Assembly (NCBI GenBank): GCA_020249145.1
Contig: JADCGF010000017.1
Coordinates: 1 to 64,000 of the forward strand
DNA from: Roseomonas sp.
GTDB lineage: Bacteria > Pseudomonadota > Alphaproteobacteria > Acetobacterales > Acetobacteraceae
Length of the DNA: 64,000 nt
Reading direction: 5' to 3'
The notes beneath the pieces are model-generated. The model worked only from the letters and a program-made list of their open reading frames with translations. It did no database searches and was not told the origin of the DNA. The number at the start of each line of letters is the position of its first letter. Position 1 is the stretch's first letter. This document shows positions 51,094 through 60,398 of this stretch, piece by piece. Made by a program: the position numbers and the translations under genes.

Positions 51094-51804
51094 TTACAGG
51101 CTGACCGCCTTGCCCTTTTCCGGGATCAGCACCTTGGCCTTGGCGCCGACCATCTCGGCCTCAAAGCCCTTGGCGTCCGGCAGCAGCATCCCGAAGGTGG
51201 CATAATGGCAGGGGATGGCGGTGGTGACGTTGCGGAGATACCGCTTCACCGAAAGCGCCGCCGCGCGCGGGCCCATGGTGAAGCGATCACCCACCGGCAC
51301 CAAGGCGACAGTTGGGGCGTAAAGCTCATCAATCAGCGCCATGTCGGAAAAGATATCGGTGTCGCCCATGTGATAGACAGTCGGTTCATGCTTGTCCTTT
51401 GGCGTCACCACAATGCCATTCGGCAGGCCCAGGCAATGGAAAACGCCATTGGCATCCACCTCAACCGAGGAATGGAACGCCTGGGTCAGTGTGACCGTGA
51501 ATTCGCCCTGATCCGTGGTGCCGCCTGTATTCATGGGATCAAACGCTTCGACCCCTCGCTTGCCGAGCCACATGGCGAGTTCATAATTGGTCACTAGCTT
51601 GGCACCGGTGCGTTTGCAGATGGCGGCCGTGTCGCCAATGTGATCGGCGTGGCCGTGGGTCAGCAACACATGGGTCGCCCCCGCACTCGCGGCTTCCGCA
51701 TCACCGCCAAAGGCAGGATTGCCGGTCAAGAAAGGGTCAATCATGACAACAGACTTGCCGAATTCCAGGCGAAAGGCGGAATGGCCGAACCAGGTGAGTT
51801 TCAT
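51094..51804 (-). CDS. Metal-dependent hydrolase, UPF0173 (MBL-fold) family
   Basis: The 236-residue protein has a metallo-beta-lactamase fold: [20 protein letters not shown] at the start, the metal motif [15 protein letters not shown] near residues 48-62, then [12 protein letters not shown] and [10 protein letters not shown] with the distal His. Family members are cytosolic hydrolases with no settled substrate. It is preceded by a MaoC-like gene 18 bp upstream on the same strand. Confidence 0.9.
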   Translation of the reverse strand: MKLTWFGHSAFRLEFGKSVVMIDPFLTGNPAFGGDAEAASAGATHVLLTHGHADHIGDTAAICKRTGAKLVTNYELAMWLGKRGVEAFDPMNTGGTTDQGEFTVTLTQAFHSSVEVDANGVFHCLGLPNGIVVTPKDKHEPTVYHMGDTDIFSDMALIDELYAPTVALVPVGDRFTMGPRAAALSVKRYLRNVTTAIPCHYATFGMLLPDAKGFEAEMVGAKAKVLIPEKGKAVSL

Positions 51805-51822
51805 TGTGTGTTCCTTTTCGTT

Positions 51823-52281
51823 TCAGGTGAAAGTCATGCGGATGGTATCCGCGATCATGGCGGGCTTTGCCTCGCCCTCGATTTCAAGCGTTTGGCGCAC
51901 GGTGATCCGATGGGCACCTGGCGCGCCATCTTCCACTGCAACCAGGCTTTGCCGCAGCCTGATGCGCGCGCCGGCTTTCACCGGATTGACGATGCGCACC
52001 TTGTCGCTGCCGTAGTTGATGGATCGCGTGGGCCAGGAAAGCTTGTAGATGCCAGCGCCAAGTTTTGGCAGCAGCGACAGCAGTAGATAGCCATGCGCGA
52101 TGGTCTTGCCGCCGGGCATGTCGCGTTTGGCGCGTTCCACATCTACATGGATCCATTGATGATCGCCCGTGACTTCGGCGAAGCGATCAATCAAATCCTG
52201 CGTCACTTCCAGCCAATCACTGACACCCAATTCCTGCCCAATCAGCGCCCGGAGCGCTTCCGGGGTTTCGACCAAACGCAT
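51823..52281 (-). CDS. MaoC-family dehydratase, single hot-dog
   Basis: A 152-residue hydratase with RFAEVTGDHQWIHVDVERAK containing the catalytic Asp and His of (R)-specific enoyl-CoA hydratases, and GGKTIAHGYLLLSLLPKLG. It hydrates enoyl-CoA intermediates, possibly for polyhydroxyalkanoate or fatty-acid metabolism. It is likely cotranscribed with the UPF0173 gene. Confidence 0.9.
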   Translation of the reverse strand: MRLVETPEALRALIGQELGVSDWLEVTQDLIDRFAEVTGDHQWIHVDVERAKRDMPGGKTIAHGYLLLSLLPKLGAGIYKLSWPTRSINYGSDKVRIVNPVKAGARIRLRQSLVAVEDGAPGAHRITVRQTLEIEGEAKPAMIADTIRMTFT

Positions 52282-52379
52282 TGCGTCCTCCCTAGATCAC
52301 TTCAACATAACATCGGGCGCGGCGCGGCAGGGATCAAGCCGGGCTATCCCAAGTGGGCAAATTACGGCCTAATCTGGCC

Positions 52380-53606
52380 ATGACCCTGTCCCCCGGCAGC
52401 CGGGGTTTCGTTGTGGCCATGGTCACGGCGCAAATCCTGACGCAAATCGGCGCCTTCACCCTGCCCGCCTTGTTGCCGGAGATGATGGCGCGCTGGACCC
52501 TTTCCGCCACCGAAGCGGGCTGGCTGATTGGCATTTTCTTCGCAGCCTATGTGCCCGCGGTGCCGGTATTGCTTTCGCTGACTGATCGTTTTCCTGCGCG
52601 GCGGATTTATCTGGTGGGCACCGGGGCGACGGCTTTGGCGCATCTGGGCTTTGCTTTTTTCGCCGATGGTTTCTGGAGTGGGCTTTTCTTTCGTGCGCTC
52701 GCCGGAATTGGCTGGGCGGGGGCCTATATGCCGGGCCTGAAATCCATCGCTGATCCGCTGACCGGGGTGGCGCAATCGCGCGCTGTTGCTTGGCATGCGG
52801 CGGGGGTGGGGATTGCGGGGGCAGCTTCCTTCGCGCTTGCTGGGCTTTGTGATGCGCTTGTCGGGCCAAGTTTTGCCTTTCTGGTGGCAGGGCTGGCCGC
52901 CAGTGGCGCCTTTGCCATTGCCAGTCTGATCCTGCCCGATGCGCCGCCGCCCAAAAGCGCCGCCCGGCGCGGCTTGTTGGATTTCCGCCCGGTTTTCGCC
53001 AATCGCCGCGCCATGGCCTGGATCGCTGGCTATACGGTGCACACACTTGAAATGGCGGTGCTGCGCGCCTGGGCGGTCGCCTTCCTGACGGCGAGCTTCG
53101 CCATCCACGCACCGCCGACATGGCTGCCGGGGCCGACCGTGCTGTTCACCCTTGCGGGGTTGGTGGGCATTGCGAGTTCGCTCATCGGAAACCGCCTGGC
53201 CGAGAGCCTGGGGCGCGATAGGATTGTGGCGATTGCCATGCTGTCGGGCGCCGCGCTTTCGCTGGTGGCGGGGTTTGGCTTTGGTGCCTCGCCTTGGGTA
53301 GTATTGCTTTTCGTCCTCCTTTGGAATGCGGCGATTTATCTGGATAGCTCGGCGCTGACCGCCGGCACGGTCCAGGCGGCGGACCCGGCTTTGCGCGGCG
53401 CCACCATGGGGCTGCATAGCATGTTCGGCTATGCGGGGGGCTTTGTCGGGCCTTTGCTGGCCGGCGTGGTGCTGGATTTGGCGGGGAGAGAGGGCGTGGC
53501 GGCCTGGGGCCTCGCCTTCGGGCATGTCGCCTTCATCATGCTGGCGGGGTTTGCCGTGCTGCGCTGGTTGGGGCGCGGCCAGGATTCGCCAAAGGGTCCC
53601 CGGTAA
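52380..53606 (+). CDS. Major facilitator superfamily transporter
   Basis: The 408-residue carrier has twelve hydrophobic segments. VLLSLTDRFPARRIYLVG is the motif-A-like loop 2-3, and the central cytoplasmic loop is around PDAPPPKSAARRGLLDFRP. The ATG at 52380 is preferred over GTG at 52353. It is divergent from the MaoC gene. Layout recalls CynX/NimT-like carriers and the MFS gene at 32672, but the substrate is unknown. Confidence 0.86.
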   Translation: MTLSPGSRGFVVAMVTAQILTQIGAFTLPALLPEMMARWTLSATEAGWLIGIFFAAYVPAVPVLLSLTDRFPARRIYLVGTGATALAHLGFAFFADGFWSGLFFRALAGIGWAGAYMPGLKSIADPLTGVAQSRAVAWHAAGVGIAGAASFALAGLCDALVGPSFAFLVAGLAASGAFAIASLILPDAPPPKSAARRGLLDFRPVFANRRAMAWIAGYTVHTLEMAVLRAWAVAFLTASFAIHAPPTWLPGPTVLFTLAGLVGIASSLIGNRLAESLGRDRIVAIAMLSGAALSLVAGFGFGASPWVVLLFVLLWNAAIYLDSSALTAGTVQAADPALRGATMGLHSMFGYAGGFVGPLLAGVVLDLAGREGVAAWGLAFGHVAFIMLAGFAVLRWLGRGQDSPKGPR

Positions 53607-53757
53607 GCTTCCTGCCAAAGCGATGCCTTGCAGGCGGAATTGCCCGGCCTTTCATGCGGTTTCGGGCAGGATTCCGGAGCTCCCGGGGGGCTTTGAGGAA
53701 AAAAATCGGGTCGAGGGTGATTTTTTTCTTGCAATGCTGAAGCGGGGGGCGTAAGCG

Positions 53758-53957
53758 AACTTCAGACGCAGTACGCACGTGCCTCTGGCCCCCGGCCCTT
53801 CGGCCAAAGGGTTTACGCAACGACGTCAAGCGTTCTGGCAACCCCGTCCGGGACTTCTCGGGCGGCTTTCTTCTGGTCGCTGGTTCGTTCGACCGTTTCG
53901 TTAACCTTGGGCCATCGCCTTTTTAGGTGGTCCTTCTGGAGCCTGGAGGGTGCTGCG
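53758..53957 (+). promoter_or_regulatory. Structured 5' leader of the decarboxylase gene, candidate speF-type RNA motif
   Basis: The spacer 53607-53957 has no gene. From about 53780 it can fold into successive hairpins: GGCC-CTTC-GGCC, AACG/CGTT around ACGTCAAG, CCGTCCG/CGGGCGG and GGTCG/CGACC, followed by a GGAGG ribosome site before the ATG at 53958. A conserved structured RNA, the speF motif, is known upstream of ornithine decarboxylase genes in alphaproteobacteria and is thought to respond to polyamines. The position and size fit, but I did not match it base by base to the published consensus. Confidence 0.45.
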
Positions 53958-55088
53958 ATGACACCGAAGATCGCACGCTTTTTGCGCGACAACGCGCCTG
54001 CTACGCCATGCCTTGTGCTGGATGTGGATCGTGTCGAGGAAAAATACCGCGCCATGCGTGCGGCATTGCCCTTGGCGCGCATTTATTATGCCGTGAAGGC
54101 CAATCCTGGCGCGCCGATTCTGGAGCGGCTGGTGAAGCTTGGCTCCAGCTTTGATGCGGCGTCTTGGGAAGAAGTGCAGGCCTGCCTTGCCGCCGGCGCT
54201 CAGCCTGACGTCATTTCCTATGGCAATACCATCAAGAAGGTGTCGGCTATCGCTGCCGCCCATAAGGCTGGTGTTTCCATGTTCGCCTTCGACAGCATCG
54301 AGGAATTGGAAAAGCTGGCGCGCCATGCGCCCGGCGCGCGGGTTTATTGCCGCATCCTGGTGCAGAATGAAGGCGCGGAATGGCCGCTTTCGCGCAAATT
54401 CGGCTGCGAATTGGAAATGGCGCGCGACCTGATGCTGAAGGCTGGCGATATGGGGCTCGACCCCTATGGCATTTCCTTCCATGTCGGCAGCCAGCAGACC
54501 AAGACCGCCGCCTATGAAGGTGCGATCGCTCGGGTTGCGATGCTGTTCACCGATTTGAAGGAAGCGGGCGTGAAGCTCCGCATGGTCAATCTGGGCGGCG
54601 GCTATCCTGTGCGCTACCGCGCGGAAGTGCCGGAAATTGACGATTTCGGCATGGCCATCATGGGCGCCATGACCAAGCATTTCGGCAATGACCTGCCGGA
54701 AATGGTGGTGGAGCCTGGCCGCTTCATGGTGGGCGATGCCGGTCTGGTGTCCAGCGAAGTGGTGCTGGTTTCCCGCAAGGGTGCCACGGATCCGGTGCGC
54801 TGGGTCTATCTGGATATCGGGCGCTTTGGTGGCCTGGCCGAAACCGAAGGCGAGGCGATCCGCTACGAAATCCGCACGCCGCATGATGGCGCTGAGGATG
54901 GGCCGGTGACCATTGCGGGCCCGACCTGCGACAGCACGGATACGCTGTATGAAAAATCCAATTACCGCATGCCGCTGAAGCTGGCCTGTGGTGATCGGGT
55001 GGAGCTGCTGGCGACGGGGGCCTATGTCACCTCCTACGCTGCGCAATTCTTCAACGGCTTTGCGCCGCTGAAGGAACATTACATCTGA
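53958..55088 (+). CDS. Type III PLP-dependent ornithine/lysine decarboxylase
   Basis: A 376-residue fold-III decarboxylase. The PLP-lysine is in ARIYYAVKANPGAPIL (near residue 45). GISFHVGSQQ carries the His that stacks on PLP, GGGYPVRY the phosphate-binding glycines, EPGRFMVGDAG follows, and GPTCDSTDTLYE holds the catalytic Cys and Asp. It makes putrescine or cadaverine. The ATG at 53958 has GGAGG upstream. A structured leader precedes it and a long hairpin follows (55089-55130). Confidence 0.92.
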   Translation: MTPKIARFLRDNAPATPCLVLDVDRVEEKYRAMRAALPLARIYYAVKANPGAPILERLVKLGSSFDAASWEEVQACLAAGAQPDVISYGNTIKKVSAIAAAHKAGVSMFAFDSIEELEKLARHAPGARVYCRILVQNEGAEWPLSRKFGCELEMARDLMLKAGDMGLDPYGISFHVGSQQTKTAAYEGAIARVAMLFTDLKEAGVKLRMVNLGGGYPVRYRAEVPEIDDFGMAIMGAMTKHFGNDLPEMVVEPGRFMVGDAGLVSSEVVLVSRKGATDPVRWVYLDIGRFGGLAETEGEAIRYEIRTPHDGAEDGPVTIAGPTCDSTDTLYEKSNYRMPLKLACGDRVELLATGAYVTSYAAQFFNGFAPLKEHYI

Positions 55089-55130
55089 CTTCTATGGCGT
55101 GATCTGCTTACGCGGGTCACGCCACAGAAG
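55089..55130 (+). terminator. Long hairpin after the decarboxylase gene
   Basis: Bases 55089-55102 pair with 55117-55130 over 14 positions with a single mismatch, starting immediately after the stop codon. A T-run (TTTTTTT, from 55145) lies 14 bases further. It should separate the decarboxylase from the GST gene. Confidence 0.7.
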
Positions 55131-55167
55131 CTTTAGATGGTCGCTTTTTTTGCTTGAGAATACAGCC

Positions 55168-55785
55168 ATGAAACTTCTCTACCAAACTCATTCCCCCTAT
55201 GCGCGCAAAGCTCTGGTATTTGCGCATGAAGCTGGCTTGGCCGGTCAGATAGAGGTCATCCACCACGAAACCAGCCCGACCAAACGCAATGAAGCTGTGT
55301 ACGGTCAAAACCCTCTGGGCAAAGTGCCGGTTTTGCTGCGACCAGACCTGCCGCCTATTTTTGGTTCTGACGTTATCTGCGAGTATCTCGACAGCTTGCA
55401 CGCAGGGCAACCGCTGATACCAATGAAGGGCGAAGCGCGCTGGCTTGCCTTAAGGGTACAAGCAGTCGCTATGGGCATGGCAGATTCAGGTGTCGCAGTA
55501 CGCTGGGAAACCGCACGCCGGCCCGAGGCATTGCGTTACCCTCCTCTGCGAGATGGTCATGCACAAAAAATCCTCGCCGGTTATGCCTGGTTGGAACAGG
55601 AACTTGATGTGGATGGCCCCGTGCATGTCGGTCACATCGCCGTCGCAACGACGTTGAGTTGGCTGGCGTTCCGTGATCTTCCGGGCTCGACGGATAAATG
55701 CGCGCGGTTGAAGGCTTGGTACAGCGCATTCATCATGCGCCCATCCATGCTGGAAACTCCTTTGTCAGGAGAGACTCAGGATTAG
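55168..55785 (+). CDS. Glutathione S-transferase family protein
   Basis: The 205-residue protein has an N-terminal thioredoxin-fold domain with LLYQTHSPYARKALVFAHEA and the glutathione-binding GQNPLGKVPVLL and FGSDVICEYLD, then an all-helical C-terminal domain from about residue 85. It conjugates or reduces substrates with glutathione. The ATG at 55168 is chosen. Codon use appears less GC-biased than in neighbouring genes. The spacer 55786-55966 shows no gene. Confidence 0.88.
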   Translation: MKLLYQTHSPYARKALVFAHEAGLAGQIEVIHHETSPTKRNEAVYGQNPLGKVPVLLRPDLPPIFGSDVICEYLDSLHAGQPLIPMKGEARWLALRVQAVAMGMADSGVAVRWETARRPEALRYPPLRDGHAQKILAGYAWLEQELDVDGPVHVGHIAVATTLSWLAFRDLPGSTDKCARLKAWYSAFIMRPSMLETPLSGETQD

Positions 55786-55966
55786 TGACGTGCCCAATCT
55801 CCTTGTTTCGCGAGGAGGAACTGGCCACCGCTCCGCGATGTACACGGACCGCATTGATCAAAAAATTCTAATTCGGCGATCTGATCAAATCAGCGATGGC
55901 TGAGGTTGCCAAAGGTTTCGGACTCAATTTCGAAACCTAAGCGCTGCGATCTGGAGACGCGCCGGG

Positions 55967-57106
55967 TCACACATAACCCGGGCCTTCGATGGCGGGATGC
56001 GCTTTCAAAAACGCCTCATCCACTTCAACGCCAATTCCAGGCGCTTCAAGCGGGCGCACGCAGCCATCCTTGCCGATGCGCCAGGGTTCGCTGCCCAATT
56101 CATCGCGGAACTTATTGGCGCGCGACACATCAGCTTCGAAATAACCGCCATTATCAATCGCGGCGAGCAGATGGATGGACGCTGCCTGATTGACGCCTGT
56201 CATGGATGAATGCGGGTGGATCGGAATTTTGAAAGCCGACGCCAAGGCGGCGATGCGCAGCGTTTCCGTGATGCCGCCGCATTTGGAAAGGTCAGGCTGC
56301 CAAATGCGGATCACATCATCTTCCAGCACGCGGGTGAATTCAAAGCGGGTGAAGTGATTCTCACCGGCGGCAAGCGGCGTGCTGCCAAAACCATGAGCCT
56401 CAGCATAGGAACGGTGGTCATGCGCGGGGAAGGGTTCTTCCAGCCAGCCGATATTCAGCCGATCCATCTCGGGCAGCACCTGGCGCACTTGGGCAATGTT
56501 ATAGCCGATATTGGCATCGGTCAGGATCTCAAGCTCATGCCCGAAGGCATCGCGCACCGCTTCCATGCGTGCAATGTCATCGCGCACCGTATCACCAACG
56601 CGCAGCTTCACGGCCTTATAGCCTGCTTCCATATGGGGTGCCGCTTCATCAAGCAGTTGCGCCGGCGGCTGATAGCCAAGCGCCACACCACCCGCATAGG
56701 CGGGCACGGGCCGCGCCGAACCACCCAGCAGTTTATAGAGCGGCAGATTCAGCGCCTTGCCCTTGGCATCCCATAGCGCCATGTCGAGGCCCGACATGGC
56801 CATGGCGGTACCGGCGCCCATGCCATGGCTCGCCAATTGATACTTGTAGATGCGCGCCCAGATGCCGGTGGTGTCGAAGGCATCCATGCCAAGCACCAAT
56901 TGGCGCAACGTGGTTTCCAGCAATTTCGCGATGGCGGTATGCGCGCGGCCATGATGGCTTTCGCCCCAACCGACAATGCCATCTTCCGTGACGATTTTCA
57001 CCATCACCGCATCGCGCTTCACCGCCTGGCCAATCCCAAGCCGAGGCCCAGAATTGGCCGGCAGCGGGAAGGAGGTTGGGAATGCCTTGATGTCCACGAT
57101 CTTCAT
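55967..57106 (-). CDS. Mandelate racemase / muconate lactonizing enzyme-family protein
   Basis: A 379-residue enolase-superfamily enzyme. The N-terminal capping domain starts MKIVDIKAFPTSFPLPANSG. The barrel holds AVKLRVG (Lys-x-Arg of the base pair), ILTDANIGYN, GWLEEPFPAHD and AAGENHF with metal ligands Asp, Glu and Glu, and HPHSSMTGVN with the C-terminal His. It removes a proton alpha to a carboxylate; racemase and dehydratase activities cannot be separated here. It is divergent from a small protein and an amidase gene. Confidence 0.9.
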   Translation of the reverse strand: MKIVDIKAFPTSFPLPANSGPRLGIGQAVKRDAVMVKIVTEDGIVGWGESHHGRAHTAIAKLLETTLRQLVLGMDAFDTTGIWARIYKYQLASHGMGAGTAMAMSGLDMALWDAKGKALNLPLYKLLGGSARPVPAYAGGVALGYQPPAQLLDEAAPHMEAGYKAVKLRVGDTVRDDIARMEAVRDAFGHELEILTDANIGYNIAQVRQVLPEMDRLNIGWLEEPFPAHDHRSYAEAHGFGSTPLAAGENHFTRFEFTRVLEDDVIRIWQPDLSKCGGITETLRIAALASAFKIPIHPHSSMTGVNQAASIHLLAAIDNGGYFEADVSRANKFRDELGSEPWRIGKDGCVRPLEAPGIGVEVDEAFLKAHPAIEGPGYV

Positions 57107-57210
57107 GCGGCGTTACTCCTGATCTCTCATGCCCAAGCCTGCCATCATGGCAAGCCATTTGCAAAGCCTGCGCACCCGTCGCAGCATGAGTGACCGCAGG
57201 AGAGACTGGC

Positions 57211-57417
57211 ATGAAACCCGACCCCATCCCCCCCAGCATGGATTCCATCCGCCTTTGGAGTGGCGTCGCCTGCCCGAATGAGGCCGCACGGCTTGGCCTG
57301 GCTGATCATATCGGCTTGCTGAAGGAATTGGAGGCTTTGCGCGGCACGCTGGCCTTTGAAGATGAACCTTCCAGCTTTGAAGCGGCACTCCGCGCCGAGC
57401 AGGAGAAGGAAGCATGA
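57211..57417 (+). CDS. Small amidase-partner-like protein (AtzG/GatC-like)
   Basis: A 68-residue acidic protein, MDSIRLWSGVACPNEAARLG and an acidic helical tail FEAALRAEQEKEA. It overlaps the amidase gene by 4 bp (ATGA). Small GatC/AtzG-like proteins often precede and stabilise amidases of this class, which is the best guess. Sequence similarity to them is weak by eye, so the family call is tentative. AGGAGAG precedes the start. Confidence 0.6.
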   Translation: MKPDPIPPSMDSIRLWSGVACPNEAARLGLADHIGLLKELEALRGTLAFEDEPSSFEAALRAEQEKEA

Positions 57418-58823
57418 GCGCTTTGCATGAACTTTCCATGACGGAAGCCGCCGATGCGGTGGCGCGTGGTGAGGTGACCGCAACCGCGCTCACCGAAGGC
57501 TGCCTCGCGCGCATTGCTGCGCATGATGGCAAGGTAAATTCTGTGATCCGGCTTGATCGCGACAGCGCCTTGGAACAGGCCGCCGCGGTAGATGCGGCGC
57601 GCAAGGCGGGCAAGGCGCTAGGGCCACTCGGCGGTGTGCCGATGATGCATAAGGATATGTATTACCGCGCCGGGAAGGTTTCGACCTGCGGATCAAAAAT
57701 CCGGCGGGATTTCGTGCCCAAGATCACCGCGACTGTGCTGGAAAAGCTGGATGCGGCGGGCGCGATTGATATGGGCACGCTGAACATGGCGGAATTCGCC
57801 CAGAACCCCACTGGGCATAATGCGCATTTCGGCCATTGCCATAATCCTTGGCAGCATGGCTATTGCACGGGCGGGTCATCCTCGGGCTCCGGCGCCGGTA
57901 TTGCGGCGCGGTTTTTCTTTGGCGCGCTTGGTTCGGATACCGGCGGCTCCATCCGTCTGCCGGCCACGATTTGCGGCGTGACGGGCCTTAAGGGCACGCA
58001 AACGCGCGTATCGCGTGCCGGCGTTATGCCGCTCTCTTTCTCTGCTGATAATGTCGGGCCTTTGGTGCAAACGGCGCGCGATGCGGCGCGTTTCATGCGG
58101 ATTATTTCCGGCCATGACCCACGCGATGCCACCAGCGCGCGCGAAGCCGTGCCGGATTATGAAGCGGCTTTGACCGGCGATTTGCGCGGCATTTCCATCG
58201 CCGTCCCGCAGGAATATTTCTTTGATGGTGCGGATGACGTGGTGGTGAAGGCGTTTGATGCTGCACTCGATGCCATGCGGGATCGTGGTGCGACAATCAC
58301 GCGGCTTTCCTGCCCGTCGCTCCGCGCCATCGCCGCCTATACCGCCATGATCAGCCGCGCCGAAGGGGCCGCGATTCATGCGGAATGGATGCGCGAAAGG
58401 GCCGCGGATTATTCCATTCACCTGTCGTCGCGGCTCTATGGCGGCTATCCCATTCCGGCGCATCTCTACATTGAAGCGCTGTCGCGGCGTGGCCCGCTGC
58501 TGCGGCAATTCTGCGCTGAGGCCATGACAGGGCATCACATTGTTGCGACCCCGGCGCTGCGCACCCGCGTGCCCACATTGGCCGAGACGGATATTGATGC
58601 CGATGCGGCGAATTGGTCTCGCTTCATGGCGGTTTCGGCCAATACGCGGCCTTTCAACTATCTGGGCCTGCCGACCATCAGCGTGCCATGTGGCTTTGAT
58701 GATCGCGGCCTGCCGATTGGCCTGCAACTGGCCGCGCGCCCCTTTGCCGAAGCGCGGGTGCTGGCAGTGGCCGATGCCTTCCAGCGCGTGACGGATTGGC
58801 ACAAGCGCCACCCTGACCTGTGA
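57414..58823 (+). CDS. Amidase, amidase-signature family (AtzE-like)
   Basis: The 469-residue enzyme has the triad Lys80 (GVPMMHKDMYYRAG), Ser155-Ser156 (CTGGSSSGSGAG) and Ser179 (GSDTGGSIRLPA). AQNPTGHNAHFGHCHNPW and VTGLKGTQTRVSRAGVMPLS are typical of AtzE/amidase relatives. It hydrolyses an amide; the natural substrate is unknown. The small upstream protein is probably its partner. The divergent enolase-superfamily gene suggests a shared catabolic task. Confidence 0.9.
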   Translation: MSALHELSMTEAADAVARGEVTATALTEGCLARIAAHDGKVNSVIRLDRDSALEQAAAVDAARKAGKALGPLGGVPMMHKDMYYRAGKVSTCGSKIRRDFVPKITATVLEKLDAAGAIDMGTLNMAEFAQNPTGHNAHFGHCHNPWQHGYCTGGSSSGSGAGIAARFFFGALGSDTGGSIRLPATICGVTGLKGTQTRVSRAGVMPLSFSADNVGPLVQTARDAARFMRIISGHDPRDATSAREAVPDYEAALTGDLRGISIAVPQEYFFDGADDVVVKAFDAALDAMRDRGATITRLSCPSLRAIAAYTAMISRAEGAAIHAEWMRERAADYSIHLSSRLYGGYPIPAHLYIEALSRRGPLLRQFCAEAMTGHHIVATPALRTRVPTLAETDIDADAANWSRFMAVSANTRPFNYLGLPTISVPCGFDDRGLPIGLQLAARPFAEARVLAVADAFQRVTDWHKRHPDL

Positions 58824-58964
58824 AGGGAGTGCTTGCCCAAGAATTGGGCGGGGCGGGTGCCGGGCGGGCAATAAAGCGTCGCCTGGCCCATATTTCGGGC
58901 ATCCGCCGCTTGCCTCGATGCCCCTTTGACCCGATCTTCTGAGAAACAGGAGGTCGGTCCAGCG

Positions 58965-60398
58965 ATGGCGGAACCCATCAAGGCCTTTGACGAAATGGGT
59001 GAGCCCGAAGCGGCGCGCGCGGCCTATGCCGAAATTGCGCGCTGGCTGGCAGCGACGCCCATCGCCCAATTGGAACGCAAGCGCCAGGAAGCCGAGCTTT
59101 TGTTTCGCCGCATCGGTGTGACCTTCGCCGTTTATGGCGAAGGCGGCGATCCGGAACGGCTGATCCCTTTTGATATCATCCCGCGCATCCTGGCCTGGCA
59201 GGAATGGGAGCATTTGTCGCGCGGCCTGACACAGCGCGTGCGCGCGCTCAATATGTTTCTGGCGGATGTTTATGGGCCGGGGGAAATCCTGAAGGCCAGG
59301 TGCATTCCGGAAGCGCTGATTTTGCAGAATGAAGCCTATCGCCCGGAAATGCGCGGCATTAAGCCACCTGGCGGGATTTACGTGCATATCGCCGGCATTG
59401 ATGTGGTACGCACGGATGCCGCGCAATTCCATGTGCTGGAAGATAATTGCCGCACGCCATCGGGCGTTTCCTATATGCTGGAAGGCCGCGAAGCCATGCT
59501 GCGGCTATTCCCCGGGCTTTGTGCCGCGCATCGCATTGCCCCTGTCAGCCATTACCCGAGCGATTTGCTGGAAACACTGATGTCAGTGGCGCCGGCTGCT
59601 TGCCGTGGCTTGCCGCGCGTCGTGCTGTTGACCCCTGGCGCCTATAACAGCGCCTATTATGAACATTGCTTCCTGGCCGATGAAATGGGCGTGGAAGTGG
59701 TGGAGGGCCAGGATTTATTCGTTGAAGACCGCGTGGTTTTCATGCGCACCACTGCGGGGCCTCAGCGCGTGGATGTGATCTATCGTCGCATTGATGATGA
59801 TTATCTGGACCCGGCGGTGTTTCGCGCCGATTCAATGCTGGGCGTGCGCGGGCTGATGGAAGCCTATCGGGCCGGCAATGTGGCGCTTGCCAATGCGCCG
59901 GGTGGCGGCATTGCAGATGACAAGGCGGTTTATCCTTACGTGCCGGAAATGGTGCGGTTCTACCTGGGCGAAGAACCGATCCTGGCCAATGTGCCGACCT
60001 ATCTGTGCGAAAGACCGGATGATTGCGCCTATGTGCTGGAACATTTGCATGAATTGGTGGTGAAACTCACCAAGGGTTCGGGCGGCTATGGCATGCTTGT
60101 CGGGCCGCATAGCACCGCCGAGCAACGCGCTGAATTTGCCGCACGCATCCGCGCCAATCCAACGGATTATATTGCGCAGCCAACACTCGCGCTTTCCACC
60201 GTGCCAACCTTCACCGGCAGCGGCACCGCGCCGCGCCATGTGGATTTGCGGCCCTTTGTGCTTTCGGGTGCGGAAACACGCATTGTGCCAGGCGGCCTTA
60301 CGCGCGTTGCCTTGCGCGAAGGATCGCTGGTGGTGAATTCATCGCAAGGCGGCGGCACCAAGGATACCTGGGTATTGGCCCCGGATGCGCCATGCTGA
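58965..60398 (+). CDS. Circularly permuted type 2 ATP-grasp protein of the Anbu locus
   Basis: A 477-residue protein (DUF404/DUF407 type). Recognisable parts are PFDIIPRILAWQEWEHLSRG, RALNMFLADVYGPGEILKAR, EDNCRTPSGVSYMLEGREAM and LVVKLTKGSGGYGMLVGPHS, the last being the glycine loop of the ATP-grasp site. The ATG at 58965 is chosen. Family members probably ligate an amino acid or peptide to a carboxylate using ATP. It is followed by the alpha-E protein (7-bp overlap) and the Anbu protease gene. Confidence 0.9.
   Translation: MAEPIKAFDEMGEPEAARAAYAEIARWLAATPIAQLERKRQEAELLFRRIGVTFAVYGEGGDPERLIPFDIIPRILAWQEWEHLSRGLTQRVRALNMFLADVYGPGEILKARCIPEALILQNEAYRPEMRGIKPPGGIYVHIAGIDVVRTDAAQFHVLEDNCRTPSGVSYMLEGREAMLRLFPGLCAAHRIAPVSHYPSDLLETLMSVAPAACRGLPRVVLLTPGAYNSAYYEHCFLADEMGVEVVEGQDLFVEDRVVFMRTTAGPQRVDVIYRRIDDDYLDPAVFRADSMLGVRGLMEAYRAGNVALANAPGGGIADDKAVYPYVPEMVRFYLGEEPILANVPTYLCERPDDCAYVLEHLHELVVKLTKGSGGYGMLVGPHSTAEQRAEFAARIRANPTDYIAQPTLALSTVPTFTGSGTAPRHVDLRPFVLSGAETRIVPGGLTRVALREGSLVVNSSQGGGTKDTWVLAPDAPC

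Noticed and set aside
57876..59432. A 518-codon minus-strand frame opposite the second amidase and ATP-grasp genes
   Set aside because: It crosses an intergenic region and two real genes. High GC at third positions leaves long antisense frames in this genome.
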